64,000 nt of DNA from Leptoclinus maculatus (Eukaryota > Chordata > Actinopteri > Perciformes > Stichaeidae): NCBI GenBank assembly GCA_032191485.1, contig JAVDOI010000011.1, forward strand, positions 14,986,617 to 15,050,616. Direction: 5' to 3'. Positions 40,257 to 51,136 of the stretch are shown here, piece by piece. The notes below the pieces were generated by a model. That model was not told the DNA's origin, searched no databases, and saw only the letters and a program-made list of their open reading frames with translations. Every line of letters begins with the position of its first letter. Positions within the stretch are counted from its first letter, which is position 1. The translations under genes and the position numbers were made by a program.

Positions 40257-40580
40257 CTGGAGATGCACTGATAATTATATCGCATATCGGTCCGACACTG
40301 ACTCAAATAGTGTCGGAGAAAATGGGGGGATCTGGTATCGGATACCGGTATTTTAGTACATAACAATTCAGTCCATTTATATCTATGTATTTATTTGTTA
40401 TATTTTGTTTTACAAAGCTGGAAAGGCAATGTTAAATTCAAGGCTGATGTTTCTTTCCACACAGTGAGGCAGTTCAGCTTATCAATAAACACTGGTATCG
40501 GATCGTTACTCAGTATCGGCCGATACCCAAAGCCCAGGTATTGGTGTCGGGACTGAAAAAGTGTGATCGGTGCATCCCTA
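40257..40580. mobile_element. hAT-type non-autonomous element (MITE)
   Basis: The ends are imperfect inverted repeats: left CTGGAGATGCACTGAT, right ATCGGTGCATCCCTA (to 40580), whose complement is TAGGGATGCACCGAT. The interior has many subterminal ATCGG/CCGAT motifs (GGTATCGGATACCGGTA, CAGTATCGGCCGATACC), typical of hAT MITEs with the GGGATGCACCGAT end found in vertebrates. The length is about 324 bp and no transposase is encoded. The flanking 8 bp (CTTTAAAA / CTTAATAC) are only partly alike, so the target-site duplication is eroded. Assignment to hAT rests on the ends and subterminal repeats. Confidence 0.8.
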
Positions 40581-42929
40581 CTTAATACCCTGACCAAATG
40601 TACAGACACTCAGTTTGCTCACGGTCTACAGGAGCCTCATCCACAGTGAATGCTGGTACTTGGAGCTATTAGTGCCACACTGACTAGACACTCCTTAAGG
40701 CTGAAGGTTCGTTGTTGACCTTGGAAATAGCAGCTTGACAAAAAAAAAAAATCTCAACACAAGGTCCAACTGTCTTGTTTCTACATCTCGCGGCCTTCCT
40801 CTGGATGGAGCTGCTCAGTTGTCATGGAGATGGTGTGGTTGTTAGAATTTAAAAATGAAAACAATGGAGTTGTGCTTAGAGTTCAGCTGTCTGGAGCATT
40901 TGTGTTGATACATGGGCTTCAGAATTATATGCATAGTACCCTTTTGTATGTGTATACAATGAACAAAAACTGTAATACAGCATTTTATTTCTGAGAAATA
41001 TCTCCACAGACACGCAGTTTGTAAATACTGTATATAAATATTGCAATACTTTCATCAGTGGGCCATAGGCTCAATCACCATTGTGTTGTGTTAGATAGTG
41101 ACTTAATTAACAGACATCTTCAAGAATGCCACTTTAAAGCCTCAAGCCTCAATATAATTATGGGAAAAGGAATATTTTGCTGAACTCACATGATTACAAA
41201 ATTACAGCACATGTTGTATTTAGGACCAGTATTTGCATTGTGCATTATTCACAGTGTAACTATTATTCTGTCAGTTAATGACAGTAACCCAAAACTTGAC
41301 TCCCTTAAAAACGTAGGTGAAGTAGGTGTAAGCTAAAAGATGAATGAATGCAGATGAGAGAGTTAAAATCCGCTCATCTCTGAAGCCACGTAGTGAGCTC
41401 GGATAACATCCTGCCAGAAGTGTCATACACTGTATCTGAGCAGAAGCATGATCTAATTAAGAAGAAAATACTAATTGTACAGTCTCCTGAGAAAAAAAGC
41501 TGGATTCTGACATACAAGCAGAGGCCTTCACCTTTATTGTGAAGCAGACTGAGGCTTTGGGGGTAACAGTGGTTACAGTTGTCCAGATCTGGCTCTGCAG
41601 GTTTTGCTGTGCTGATAAAGTTCCAGCTCTATAATCCTGGTTCACAGTCAATCTCTACCTATCAGATGATTCCTGGGCTCTTCAGCAGCCTGTGATTGAC
41701 GATGATTATCTCAAGCGTATACCATATCTCTGCCATCACCACGGCCATGTCAGGGGTGTTAGCTGAGGATGTTTGATCAAATACAGAGCCAAACAGCTGA
41801 CGGAGAAGACATTTTCCCCTCTCTCTTCATGTGTCAGAGACAAAATTATTGAGCTGTGTGTCTTTTGCTGCAGCACAATATTATTATTTAGTCAATATTA
41901 TTGATTATTGACTGCCAGTGGAGTCATAATTTTACTAAGTTCAATTAAAAAAAATTAGATTTTCTTCTAATTATTATGAGTCATGAGCAAATGTATTTAT
42001 TTAAAGCAGCTATAATCAATAAGTTTAAATTAACATTTAATAGAATGACTGCATGTATTGTGAAAAGTGTCACTTGCAGTGGTTAACCAACAGAGAATCA
42101 TTAACCTATACTCTTATGCTTTATAGCACCTACAAATCATTGTTTTGGTTTCATGTCTCGCAACTTGACTTTGTTACAGCAGAAGAGCTCTCCCCTGCTC
42201 ACTTCCAATAATGAATAATGGACTCAGAATGAATGCTGTTTCACCATGTCAGCTGGATGTGTAAATTAGCAATTGTTTGCTAACACGTTCACCATATTAA
42301 GGTGTCTTAAGTCAGTCCTTTGCTTTCAGCTTGGCGCACTGTCTTTAAGTGGCTAAAAAAAGCAAGTTTACAAGTTTTATTACAAGTTTGAATTCATGTT
42401 TACATCTGTCTCATTATTTCATGTAATTCTGATGTGTGCCTTAGTGTGACATACATCATATTATAATATAATATTATGCTATTGATTTCAGTTAACCAGG
42501 TCTAATTACAAACACTGACAACTCACTTGTTATTGCAGGCACAGAACATATTAATGTGCTGGCGGTCAGTCGGCTGTGGCCTGTGCGTTATGTTCAAGTA
42601 AAACATTAAACAGGGAGATGCAAAGTGTTTGATCTGTTGGCCATTGACAGCATTGCATCTTTGACAGCGCTGCGTCTTTGTTGGCTCTGTGTGCCGGTGC
42701 CCTTAGAAGAGGAGAGCTCTGACATATCGGCTGTGAGGAGGCCTGTTGACCTTTGACAGAGCAATGCTCATGTATGGAAGAGAGAAGAGAGAAAGGAGGA
42801 GAGCCGGAGAGCTACCGCTTCTTCTCCAACATAGAAGGAACATACCGAGAGACATACTGAGGCATGCGCGGCACAAACAGTGGCAGGACGACAAGTCCAC
42901 CTATCATTAAACAAGAGAATGTCAAGAAT

Positions 42930-43025
42930 TGAGGCGGCATGATGGCTTAGTAGATAGCACCGTCACCAGATATCAGGACACCAGAGGCCTGTCTGTGTGG
43001 AGTTTGCATGTCTTTGCTCAATCAG
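42930..43025 (+). repeat. Degraded interspersed repeat, GGCGGCATGATGGC...GTGTGGAGTTTGCATG
   Basis: Blocks GGCGGCATGATGGCTTAGTA, GATAGCACCGTCACCAGA and TCTGTGTGGAGTTTGCATG follow the order of a very common vertebrate interspersed repeat whose consensus I recall as 'GGCGGCACGGTGGYGYAGTGGTTAGCACTGTYGCC...TGTGTGGAGTTTGCATGTTCT'. This copy is diverged and truncated. The assignment is by recall. Confidence 0.6.
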
Positions 43026-43286
43026 AGCTCTTCCCTCGATCTTAAATGCACAGTCTCTGGGTGTTGGAGACAGTTTGCCCTCTTGACAATACTTGGACTG
43101 GTTCAATTCATTCCTGATTTCTTATTTCTTTCAAAGTGAAGATAGTTTGTGTTGTTTTCTTTTTTTTTCTTTGAGTATTCTACATCATGAGACTTTGTGC
43201 CTGGAAAGGTTGTGGTTCCCTCTGTTGGGATGTGTTGTGCTGGTTGCGGTCACCTACAATTAACCCCGCTTTTGTATATGATTTAT

Positions 43287-43340
43287 TGCCAGAAACAAAC
43301 CCCGAAGAAGGGCGTCTTGCCCGAAACGTCCATCTGGCAG
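43287..43340 (+). other. Hammerhead-ribozyme-like motif, probably Penelope-element derived
   Basis: Parts in type-I hammerhead order: stem I strand TGCCAGA (43287-43293) and its perfect complement TCTGGCA (43333-43339); a CUGANGA-like box CCGAAGA (43302-43308, U4 replaced by C); stem II GGGC-GTCTT-GCCC (43310-43322) after one extra A; the GAAA box (43323-43326); and ACGTC (43326-43330), where cleavage would follow C43330. The self-complementary ACGT gives only a two-base-pair stem III, as in dimeric hammerheads known from Penelope-like retroelements and amphibian satellites. The U4 to C change and extra base suggest an inactive relic. It sits in the same interspersed-repeat cluster as 42930-43025. 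Confidence 0.5.
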
Positions 43341-44410
43341 GATTAAAAAGTCAAATTGGAGCGCTGTCCTAGTCTTTCCATTTTTTATCAGCTACATTTA
43401 AGATCCAGCACCCCGGTCACCAAGGTTTAATCAGGCGTTGTGGCGTGTGAGGCAGGCTTCTCAGCTTGTCTGCAGCCAGCCGGTGAAGCCTGCTCTGAAA
43501 CTGTATACCTGTGCTGAAAAGAGGAGTCGCCATTTCAGCGCTGTCTGTTTGGATCTGTGTTCCCTGTGGCGCTATACCCTCTTTGAGAGCTCCTCTGTTG
43601 AGGATCTATTCCTTGACCCCTAACTCTTTCCCTCTGTTGACACAATGGGCCCTTTGTACCTACGAATACTACTGCTGTGGGACCTTGCTTCGTATGTTTG
43701 GCAATTATACACGATCCCACTCCAGCCATGCCTCTTGTTGCCGCTTCACTGGAGAGAAACGCAATCGAATCGAGGAGAAATGCAGTGAAACGGGGATCCG
43801 GGAAGAGGCTTGCAGGAATTAGATTGTGGTACTGATAAGTTCCATATAGAGCGAGTAAACATGTTCTTATCTTGTTATCCAGCTTGCACATTAACACATG
43901 GTGTGTGGAGGAGGTGGAGGAGGGCTTGAAAGGATGAAAAAAAGAATCATTCTGTTTGACTTTTCCCACTCTCTGCTCTTTGTCTCTATTTCTGTTTGTC
44001 ATCGTGCAAAGAACCCCGGCGCACATGCAATGAACAATGGCGGGGTCAGAAGTGCTAGCCATTTTCCTACACCTGCTGAATGCTCCAGAAATGAGTGCTC
44101 AGTGATTACGTGCCCTAATGTGTGGTGTTTAAAGAGCGGTTTCCAGCTGCAGAGTTAAATGATGGTGCCCTCTGTGAAGTATTAATGATGTGGATGGATG
44201 AATCAGGTCTGCACAAACCTGTTGACGGCAGCCGCGGCGCTCTCTTAAAGCTGCACCCAGACATCAGGCTTAACCGCTTGGCAAATTGGACATGCTTGTT
44301 GGCTGTAGCTCCAATTTATGTGCACTCTCTATTGCAGTTAGTCCATCTTCATTATTGAAATGGCCTCTCGTCAGGTCCTGACAGAGTGGTGGAGATGGTA
44401 AAGGGAGGCA

Positions 44411-44430
44411 GGGGGGGGGGGGGGGGGGGG
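44411..44430. repeat. G20 homopolymer
   Basis: Twenty consecutive G bases in the nexmif intron. The surrounding open frames are artefacts of the tract. Confidence 0.95.
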
Positions 44431-46306
44431 ACATACAGGAGAATCATGAATAATGTGGAGAATAAACACATTCGAGGCATTGGAGCTGGCTGGCAGGAGG
44501 GGTGTTGGGAGCGTTGTGAAATGCCCGGCTTCCGTTTGCTCTCTCCGTCTCACTCTCTCACTCTTCGTGTGATTGTATGTGCAGCCTCTTCCAGTGGATG
44601 CTGATGTTGTGGATCCTTAAGCCTTGGGGTTTTTGTCTAACACACATGCAATTGGGCATACAAACACACACACATACACACACACATGCAGAGAACCCAC
44701 TACACATCCACAAGCAGCTGTAGGCGCTGAGCTCTGGCAGGACCTCTGTAGCCTTACCAGCATCCCAGCTGTGTGTTGTGTCACTGTCACTGTGGAGACA
44801 CACTGCTCGGTGGCTGCAGCCTATTTGTAATAGGGTGCTGCTGTGACTTCACTTTTTCTGAGTCTGTGGATTGTTGCATTGATAAATCTGGATTTAGCTC
44901 ATCTGGGTCAGCCAGTTCAGAAGGGGATATCCAATTCCAATTTTTGCTTTGTTGAAGGGGACGTACCTGTTGTCAGATGTAGAATTTCAATTTCTCAGTT
45001 TGCCGAGTTGATACAAGATGACCTCAAAAACTCTTAGCTCTGTAAAATGCCTTGTGCACCTAAGCCTCGGCTTTAGGAGTAATAGCGCCTCTCTGTGAAG
45101 AGAAGAACGGGTTCTAGCTGAGTCTACCTACAGGGTTCTTGTTCACATGAGCAGCTGTGATGGCTCATGAGGTAATTACCCACTGAGCCGGTGTGTATCT
45201 ATGCAACTCTAAGCTGAAGCAGGGGTTCCCTTCAGGTAGCTCGCCCCACTCAGGTCAGTGAACAGCTAATGACATTTAGAAGCAATAGGATGAAAGAGAT
45301 GGCACTTGTATGTAGTCAGGCGCACACTACCTTTGTCTTATTGTCTGCCGTCTGTCTTAATCTCCCAGCCACAGTTTTCACACCACAAGGAGATCATGTT
45401 ATTAGATCCCCTCCCCTGGCTCATTTGTCATCCTGCAGCACCACTCCTCCAGAGAAGGAGCTGAAAAAAAGAAAACAATATAAACAGGCAGGAGCCCACA
45501 ACAAATGTTCATCATTTACTAGCCCAGAGTCTCTTGTATCATCATTATTCTTTCAGGAATCACGCAAGGTTAATATGCTTTTTCTTCTCTGTGTCTTCAC
45601 CCAATGTTTAGGAGGCTGAGAAACTTCACCCTCTTCTCTCTCTACCTTAACGTATTGTTTTGTTTTACATTGTACACCAGTGCACTGCCACCTGCTACAC
45701 GTGCGCTCAGTCACCCCCACCCCCACCTTCATCACCATCACTTGCTACAGTAAAAAGTATTGCCAGTGTCACATCTTCTTAATCTGTCTTCTCTGAGCCG
45801 GGTTCTTTTCGTAATGCCGAGCCACACAGAAGGGAGGGAGTCGGCTAATTAAAATAAACAAATATGCTCAGAGCTGCCTATGTAAGGTTCGTATAGGTTA
45901 ACGACTCTGCTATAAATGTTAAATGAAGCTTAAAATAGGATAGTATGGCATACAGTTGCCATAGTGATCTCAGTTGTGACTCTTTGTGTACTTTCTTGGT
46001 TGGTAAAGTTTAAATTAATCTTAGATACGAATCTGTGATACAGAGAAGAAATGAGTGATTGTTTGGTGCCCCAAGAGACCCTTTGATGTCTCAATCATCT
46101 TTGAAGCTTTTTCTTCAATTACTGTTACTTCATTCTTTTGTCTGCCTTTGTTGTAATGAAATCTAATATAATGCAGTTAATGTTATTCTGCATTCGACAC
46201 ATGTCAGTCACCCTTTAATGATGCCTTTCACTCACTTTTCTTTCTGTTTGTCTCTGTCTTCTCTGTTTCTCTCTGGCTCTCTCTTTCAACAGGTGGGACA
46301 GTCAAA

Positions 46307-46324
46307 ATGATGCGTAGGAGGTGA
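46307..46324 (+). other. Short upstream ORF in the nexmif start exon
   Basis: Within the exon starting at 46293, ATGATGCGTAGGAGGTGA encodes a five-residue peptide (Met-Met-Arg-Arg-Arg) and stops 17 bases before the inferred nexmif start codon at 46342. Such uORFs can lower translation of the main frame. That is inference from position only. Confidence 0.5.
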
Positions 46325-46341
46325 AGCGTTGAGCCGTATTG

Positions 46342-46423
46342 ATGGATGTGTTAACAGACAGCGGTCTCACATTGATCGTGAAGACTTCAGAACCAGAGAA
46401 TGCAAATGTGGTGGAGAACACAG
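46342..46423 (+). CDS. nexmif: Nexmif first coding exon (N-terminal 27 residues)
   Basis: The exon runs 46293-46423. It is preceded by a strong polypyrimidine tract and acceptor (CTCTCTCTTTCAACAG) and followed by the donor GTGAAC. ATG at 46342 opens a frame of 27 codons plus one base (begins MDVLTDSGLTLIVKTSEPEN). The single leftover G joins GG at 51137 to make a glycine codon, and the frame then stays open without a stop for 113 codons up to the Met at 51478. That phase match over 4.7 kb is strong support that the two exons belong together. The start-codon context is modest (T at -3, G at +4), and a tiny uORF precedes it. The peptide has no motif I recognise; it would form the N-terminus of the neuronal nuclear protein Nexmif. 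The exact start could differ if another upstream coding exon exists, but an in-frame TGA (46333-46335) lies just upstream of the ATG. Confidence 0.8.
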
Positions 46424-48608
46424 GTGAACACTTTTGTCTTCCATTTGTTGCTCGTTAACATAATATTTAACTTTAATTAGAAAATGTGCATGAAAATGTT
46501 CATTTTGCCTTTCTATTATTTGACTATTTGCTTTGAACATTAAGAGATACTTGGTTGTCGACCGAAGAGAAGAATTTCTGATATTTCTTAGAATAATCAA
46601 GCATTTTGTTAGAATAAATGAAAGTTGAACAGTTTCTATCGCAATAGCTTAAAAACTTTGAAAAGACAATTAGTATTACCACAAATCATTGAACTAGCTT
46701 TCTTAAATTTGCTTTTCACACTCAGTTTTAAGCTCTTTGACAAGATAGGAGGGGGTGAAACACATCCTGTCTTTTCTAAATGAAAAGTGGAAAAGAAACA
46801 TTAAATGAAGCTTTTTAAGCTATTGATAATCCTCTCTCCTGGTGCTTCCCCAAATCAGAAAAATGACATCTACTCTTAAAAAAGGTGCAAATGTGAAAGA
46901 AGGTGCAACTAGTTATTCTTTCACACTCATTCACAGTCATTAGCATAGGCAAAAAGAGTGTGTTTATTCTAATTTATTTAGTTTTCATTTAGGTAATACC
47001 TGCTTCCACTTTGTGATTTCTTATTATAATGATATTTACCTGATGTAAGCTCTTGATCTAAAACCTAATTCAATTTAATCAGCTGTGTAGCTCCTTCCGT
47101 GTTCTGAAATATAAGCTGATGCAATGTGCATTTTCCAAGACTCATTCAGGCACTACAGCCCCCTAAAGTTTACCTCTACCAAGCAGCACTGATCCTTAGA
47201 TGAGGTTTATCTCAGCGTTTCAGCTCTGGTCAGGCTCAATGGGGACTGACCGGTCCCCACTGTGAGAATCACACAGATTATCCCCAGCACTAGTGTGTTC
47301 CTACAGAGGGAAAAGAGGATGGAGAATGAGAGTGGGAAAAGAGCGGTAGAAGAAAGAGTGAAAGCGCCTCCATTGAGCAGGAATAGGGCAGCTCTCTGAG
47401 GAGGATGGCCATGAATCATGCTGCAGTTACTCACCACTTATTATGAACATCCTGTTCTGGCTGGATTGATTTCCCCCCACCATTCACAAAATGTCACACA
47501 GTGAAGATGGAGCCATAGGTAGCAAGCGGCGTCTGTGGCTGGCCTACCAGCTCGGATGAGTGAACGCCCCAGGTGGCTGAGCTGCAGAACGGCTAGCTCG
47601 GCATTTTACGGATGTAAAAGCCTCCATATAGCAGGGATAAGGAGACGGGAGTTGGAAGAGAAGGAGATAGCGAGCAAAAAAAGGGAGAAGGAAGGGGACG
47701 GAAAAAGGGGGGATGGGAGTGTGGAATGATTTCAAAAAGCCATTAAAAGGAAGAAAAGGCCATGTCAGCTGTTTTCATTTGCATACTTCATATTGTTATA
47801 TTTGAGCTGTTGTATTCCTTTGGTCACATGGGATGAAGGCCTGAGTTTGATTCATGTTAATATCAGGGATTTCATGTTTTTGTCCCGTTTATAAAGTGAC
47901 TGAAGGTGGATTGTAAGTGAAGAGAGAAAAAGCGTGGCTGTGTGTGCATGTGTGGCATCTGACACACTAATAGATGAGGCACAGACGCCAACTTTTCTCT
48001 CTCCTCGTGTCCATGACCATGTCCATCGGCAGCATGGGCTTGTCTCCCCGCAGAGCCACCTGGCACAGAGCAGCCTGGGCTAACCTCAGGTGGATGAAGC
48101 CCTGAATATCATGGCTAGAAAGACAGGCAAGACTCTGAGTGCTAACTGGTCTGGTCTGGTCTGGTCTAGTTTGGCGGTGGTCGGGCTGTCTAGCACGGCT
48201 GGGCTTGGCAGGGCTGGGGATCAGAAGATCCCCACCTCCTGCCAGCAGCCGGGGTCCTTCCATATGCTCAGTGGTGAATGTCCATGCCAGCTTGTGTCAC
48301 ATCCAGCCTCAGTTTCTTTTCAAGGAGTACTTTTGCTGATAACACAATTACAAAACTACAACTGTGTTGGGATTATCTCAGAGGGTATAAAGCTTGTTTT
48401 TATTAGTATATGAGCTGCTCTCTCTGCAAAGCTAGATATTGAATTCTGGCAGCAGTGAGTGTTTTGGATGTTTATCTTGTTTACATTTACCAGCTCAGAT
48501 GCAGTAGTAACATTACGCTGTACCGTATCAGTGAATATGAGGCTGCTGATCCCCCTTTGACCTCTAATGTCAAACTTGATTTGTCATCTACAGTCATCGC
48601 TGTAAGAC

Positions 48609-48610
<2 letters not shown>

Positions 48611-48675
<65 letters not shown>
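48611..48675. repeat. (TG)32 microsatellite
   Basis: An uninterrupted TG array, about 200 bp from a complementary CA array at 48874-48931 on the same strand. Confidence 0.97.
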
Positions 48676-48678
<3 letters not shown>

Positions 48679-48827
48679 CCTGTTTGTGTACCTTGTGTAC
48701 CTGTCTGACTGACTGATCTGTGGCACATTCTGAACAGCTGAAGAGCTAATGGTCCAGCTGGAGACAGATGGCCTCTCGATAACACTATACCCCCAAGCCA
48801 ATACTCACACTCTATCACTCTCCCTCT

Positions 48828-48869
48828 CACACACACACACATACACACGCACACACATATGCATGCATG

Positions 48870-48931
<62 letters not shown>
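48828..48931. repeat. (CA)n array with GCATGCATGCAT insert
   Basis: A CA-rich tract broken by ATACACACGC and a CATGCATGCATAT core, then an unbroken AC run from 48874 to 48931. Confidence 0.95.
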
Positions 48932-48932
<1 letters not shown>

Positions 48933-51136
48933 CTAAGCATGCACACTCTCTCTCACATACACATCAGACAATCACATGCACGCACACATTGGATAGGATA
49001 GATTGTTAATCCATTATAAACCCTGAGGAAACACATTTTTCAATGTGAGTTTAATGTTTCACAGCAATTTTGAACAATCTTTTGGCAATATCAGGTGGCA
49101 GCTGAGGTTTCATGCGAGCATGGAGGGGATAAGGGAAGTTAATTTCTCCCCTTTTTTTGTAATTTCCCTCTTTCTGTGGCTTTGCTGATTTGTAGGGCTA
49201 ATTAAAGAGATAAGACAAATATAAAGAAATCATTACTTCTCTATGAGCTGGAAAATTACTTGGTAGATTTCAAGCACTGGCGCTGTTTACTTATAATTCC
49301 AATACATCTCAATGAATTGTGTCCACACCTGGACACAAATATCGTTGCTGTCCTCCTATGCACCTCTCCTCACAACAAGTATCATACAATGGAATGAGGT
49401 TCAGAATGCAATAGTGAAAAGAGAGAGTTGTTAAAGGTATAAAGGATACATGTGTCAGTAACATGTTTTTGCTTTGAGGTCATTTTTGCTCACAGATTGA
49501 AGGGAACTGATGGCAAACGCCTCGCTGTGATGCTTCTGCAGCCTCTCTCTCAAGTTCCTGCTATAACAGTTTGTTGACTCCGGAAAGGAAGAGAGAAGAT
49601 GCATATTTCTCCCGAGGTTTTCTTCATTAAGGGCGACAGTTATATGCTAACAGTTGTATGCTTTTAGTAGGCGTTCTTGTTGCTCCAATGTGTCTGCAGG
49701 CCGCAGACCCAGAGAGACCATCTCTCAGAAATTTCATTACCTCGTTAAATCACTCTTGAATTATATCCATATTCAAAGATTATCTCACTGCTAATACAGC
49801 CATGTTGAATACTGTTTGTTAAGCAGTCTTTCCCTCCAGCATTTATCACTACGTCAATAATGAGGCGCATCCATTCTAAAATAGGGGACGTTGCTAGTTA
49901 ACCTCTGTCAACACATTAATTGCTGTGGTATGTTTTTCAATTTACATTTTTTTTGGCATGATTTTAAAGAATAATATGTGTGAGGGAGCAGCTTGGGATT
50001 GTAGAGGGAGGCAGGTGTAGATGATATTGGTTATACAGTCTCCAACATATGGGCCTGTCGTGTCCCATGTGTACGTACCTGCCTCCGCTGCTGTCATCTA
50101 ATTATGCAGAGCAAACAACGCTATCTGCCTGCTGCTACAAGCCCGCTTCTGTGGGTTTTGATAGTTTCTAATCAGATGGATGTCTTCAACTGATTAAGAC
50201 ATTGTCACAATCGACCTGTCGAAAATCACCAAAACCTACTTTCAATTTTGTCATTACTGCTGTTGTTGCTGCCTCTCTGTGTAATTTTGAAGTATATTTT
50301 TTTACCTCGGAGCGAAGTTGGATCTGCGTCTATACAGATGAAATGCTAAAAGGAGAGGGAGGTAATGCAAGATGACTGTATTGATTTGATCATATTTATT
50401 GCTCTCGGGTCGGTAAAGGTAGATCGTTGTATCATTGTTGTGTGTTATTTCCATAAAGTAGGGGATTTCTGAGCTAACATTATTGTCAATTTCATTTTGG
50501 GGTAACTTTTTCTACCCTCTATCTATGAATTAAAGCTTAATTTATTACAACATTTTAAAAGATTTAGTAACTATTATCTCATGAAATAAGTATTGCATAA
50601 TTGTAGAAGTTGTTCTGTTGATCACCAACACACAATTTCAGGACACTCAGCTTCTGCTTCTTGGAAGCGTATGATAAAACGCTCATTTTGTTCTGTTGAA
50701 CTGCATATCCAGCAGCTCTTTCAAACTTTCACTTGTGCCACCATGTTGACTTAACACGAGGCAGGTGACTCTCTTTGTGAGTGACCTGCCTTGTGTTTGA
50801 TGTGTTCAGAGAATTTGGTTGGAACGTTTACGTCTGTGTTTCGTCTCGCCTTTTACATTTGAAAATCAACCAGTAATGGGTGAGGAGTTGTCCCAACTTG
50901 ACATTGTTAATACCTATTATTAAATCTAGTACCAAAACTGAAATATGAATGTTTAAGGCAGGCATCACAAGATGACATTTTGAGCTCTAGGTGGTTAATT
51001 GACGCTAATTGCTTTTCAGCAGCCTGGAACAAATGTCAGTATAACTACAGAACAAAAACAATGTAATTTAACCTTAGAATGTATTACAGTTTAAAGAGTT
51101 GAAAGATCTGAAATATTGTCTTTTTTTGCCCTGCAG

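Larger units (their letters stand above)
46424..51136 (+). other. nexmif: nexmif intron between the start exon and the large coding exon
   Basis: A phase-1 intron of 4.7 kb, from donor GTGAAC to acceptor TGTCTTTTTTTGCCCTGCAG. It holds no credible gene. It contains a (TG)n array at 48611-48675, a CA-rich array ending near 48931, a short TGGTC tandem near 48146-48169, and two stretches (about 49180-49310 and 50085-50215) rich in homeobox-like TAATTA/CTAATTA and GATTAAG motifs that look unlike the flanking low-complexity DNA and could be enhancers. Confidence 0.75.
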
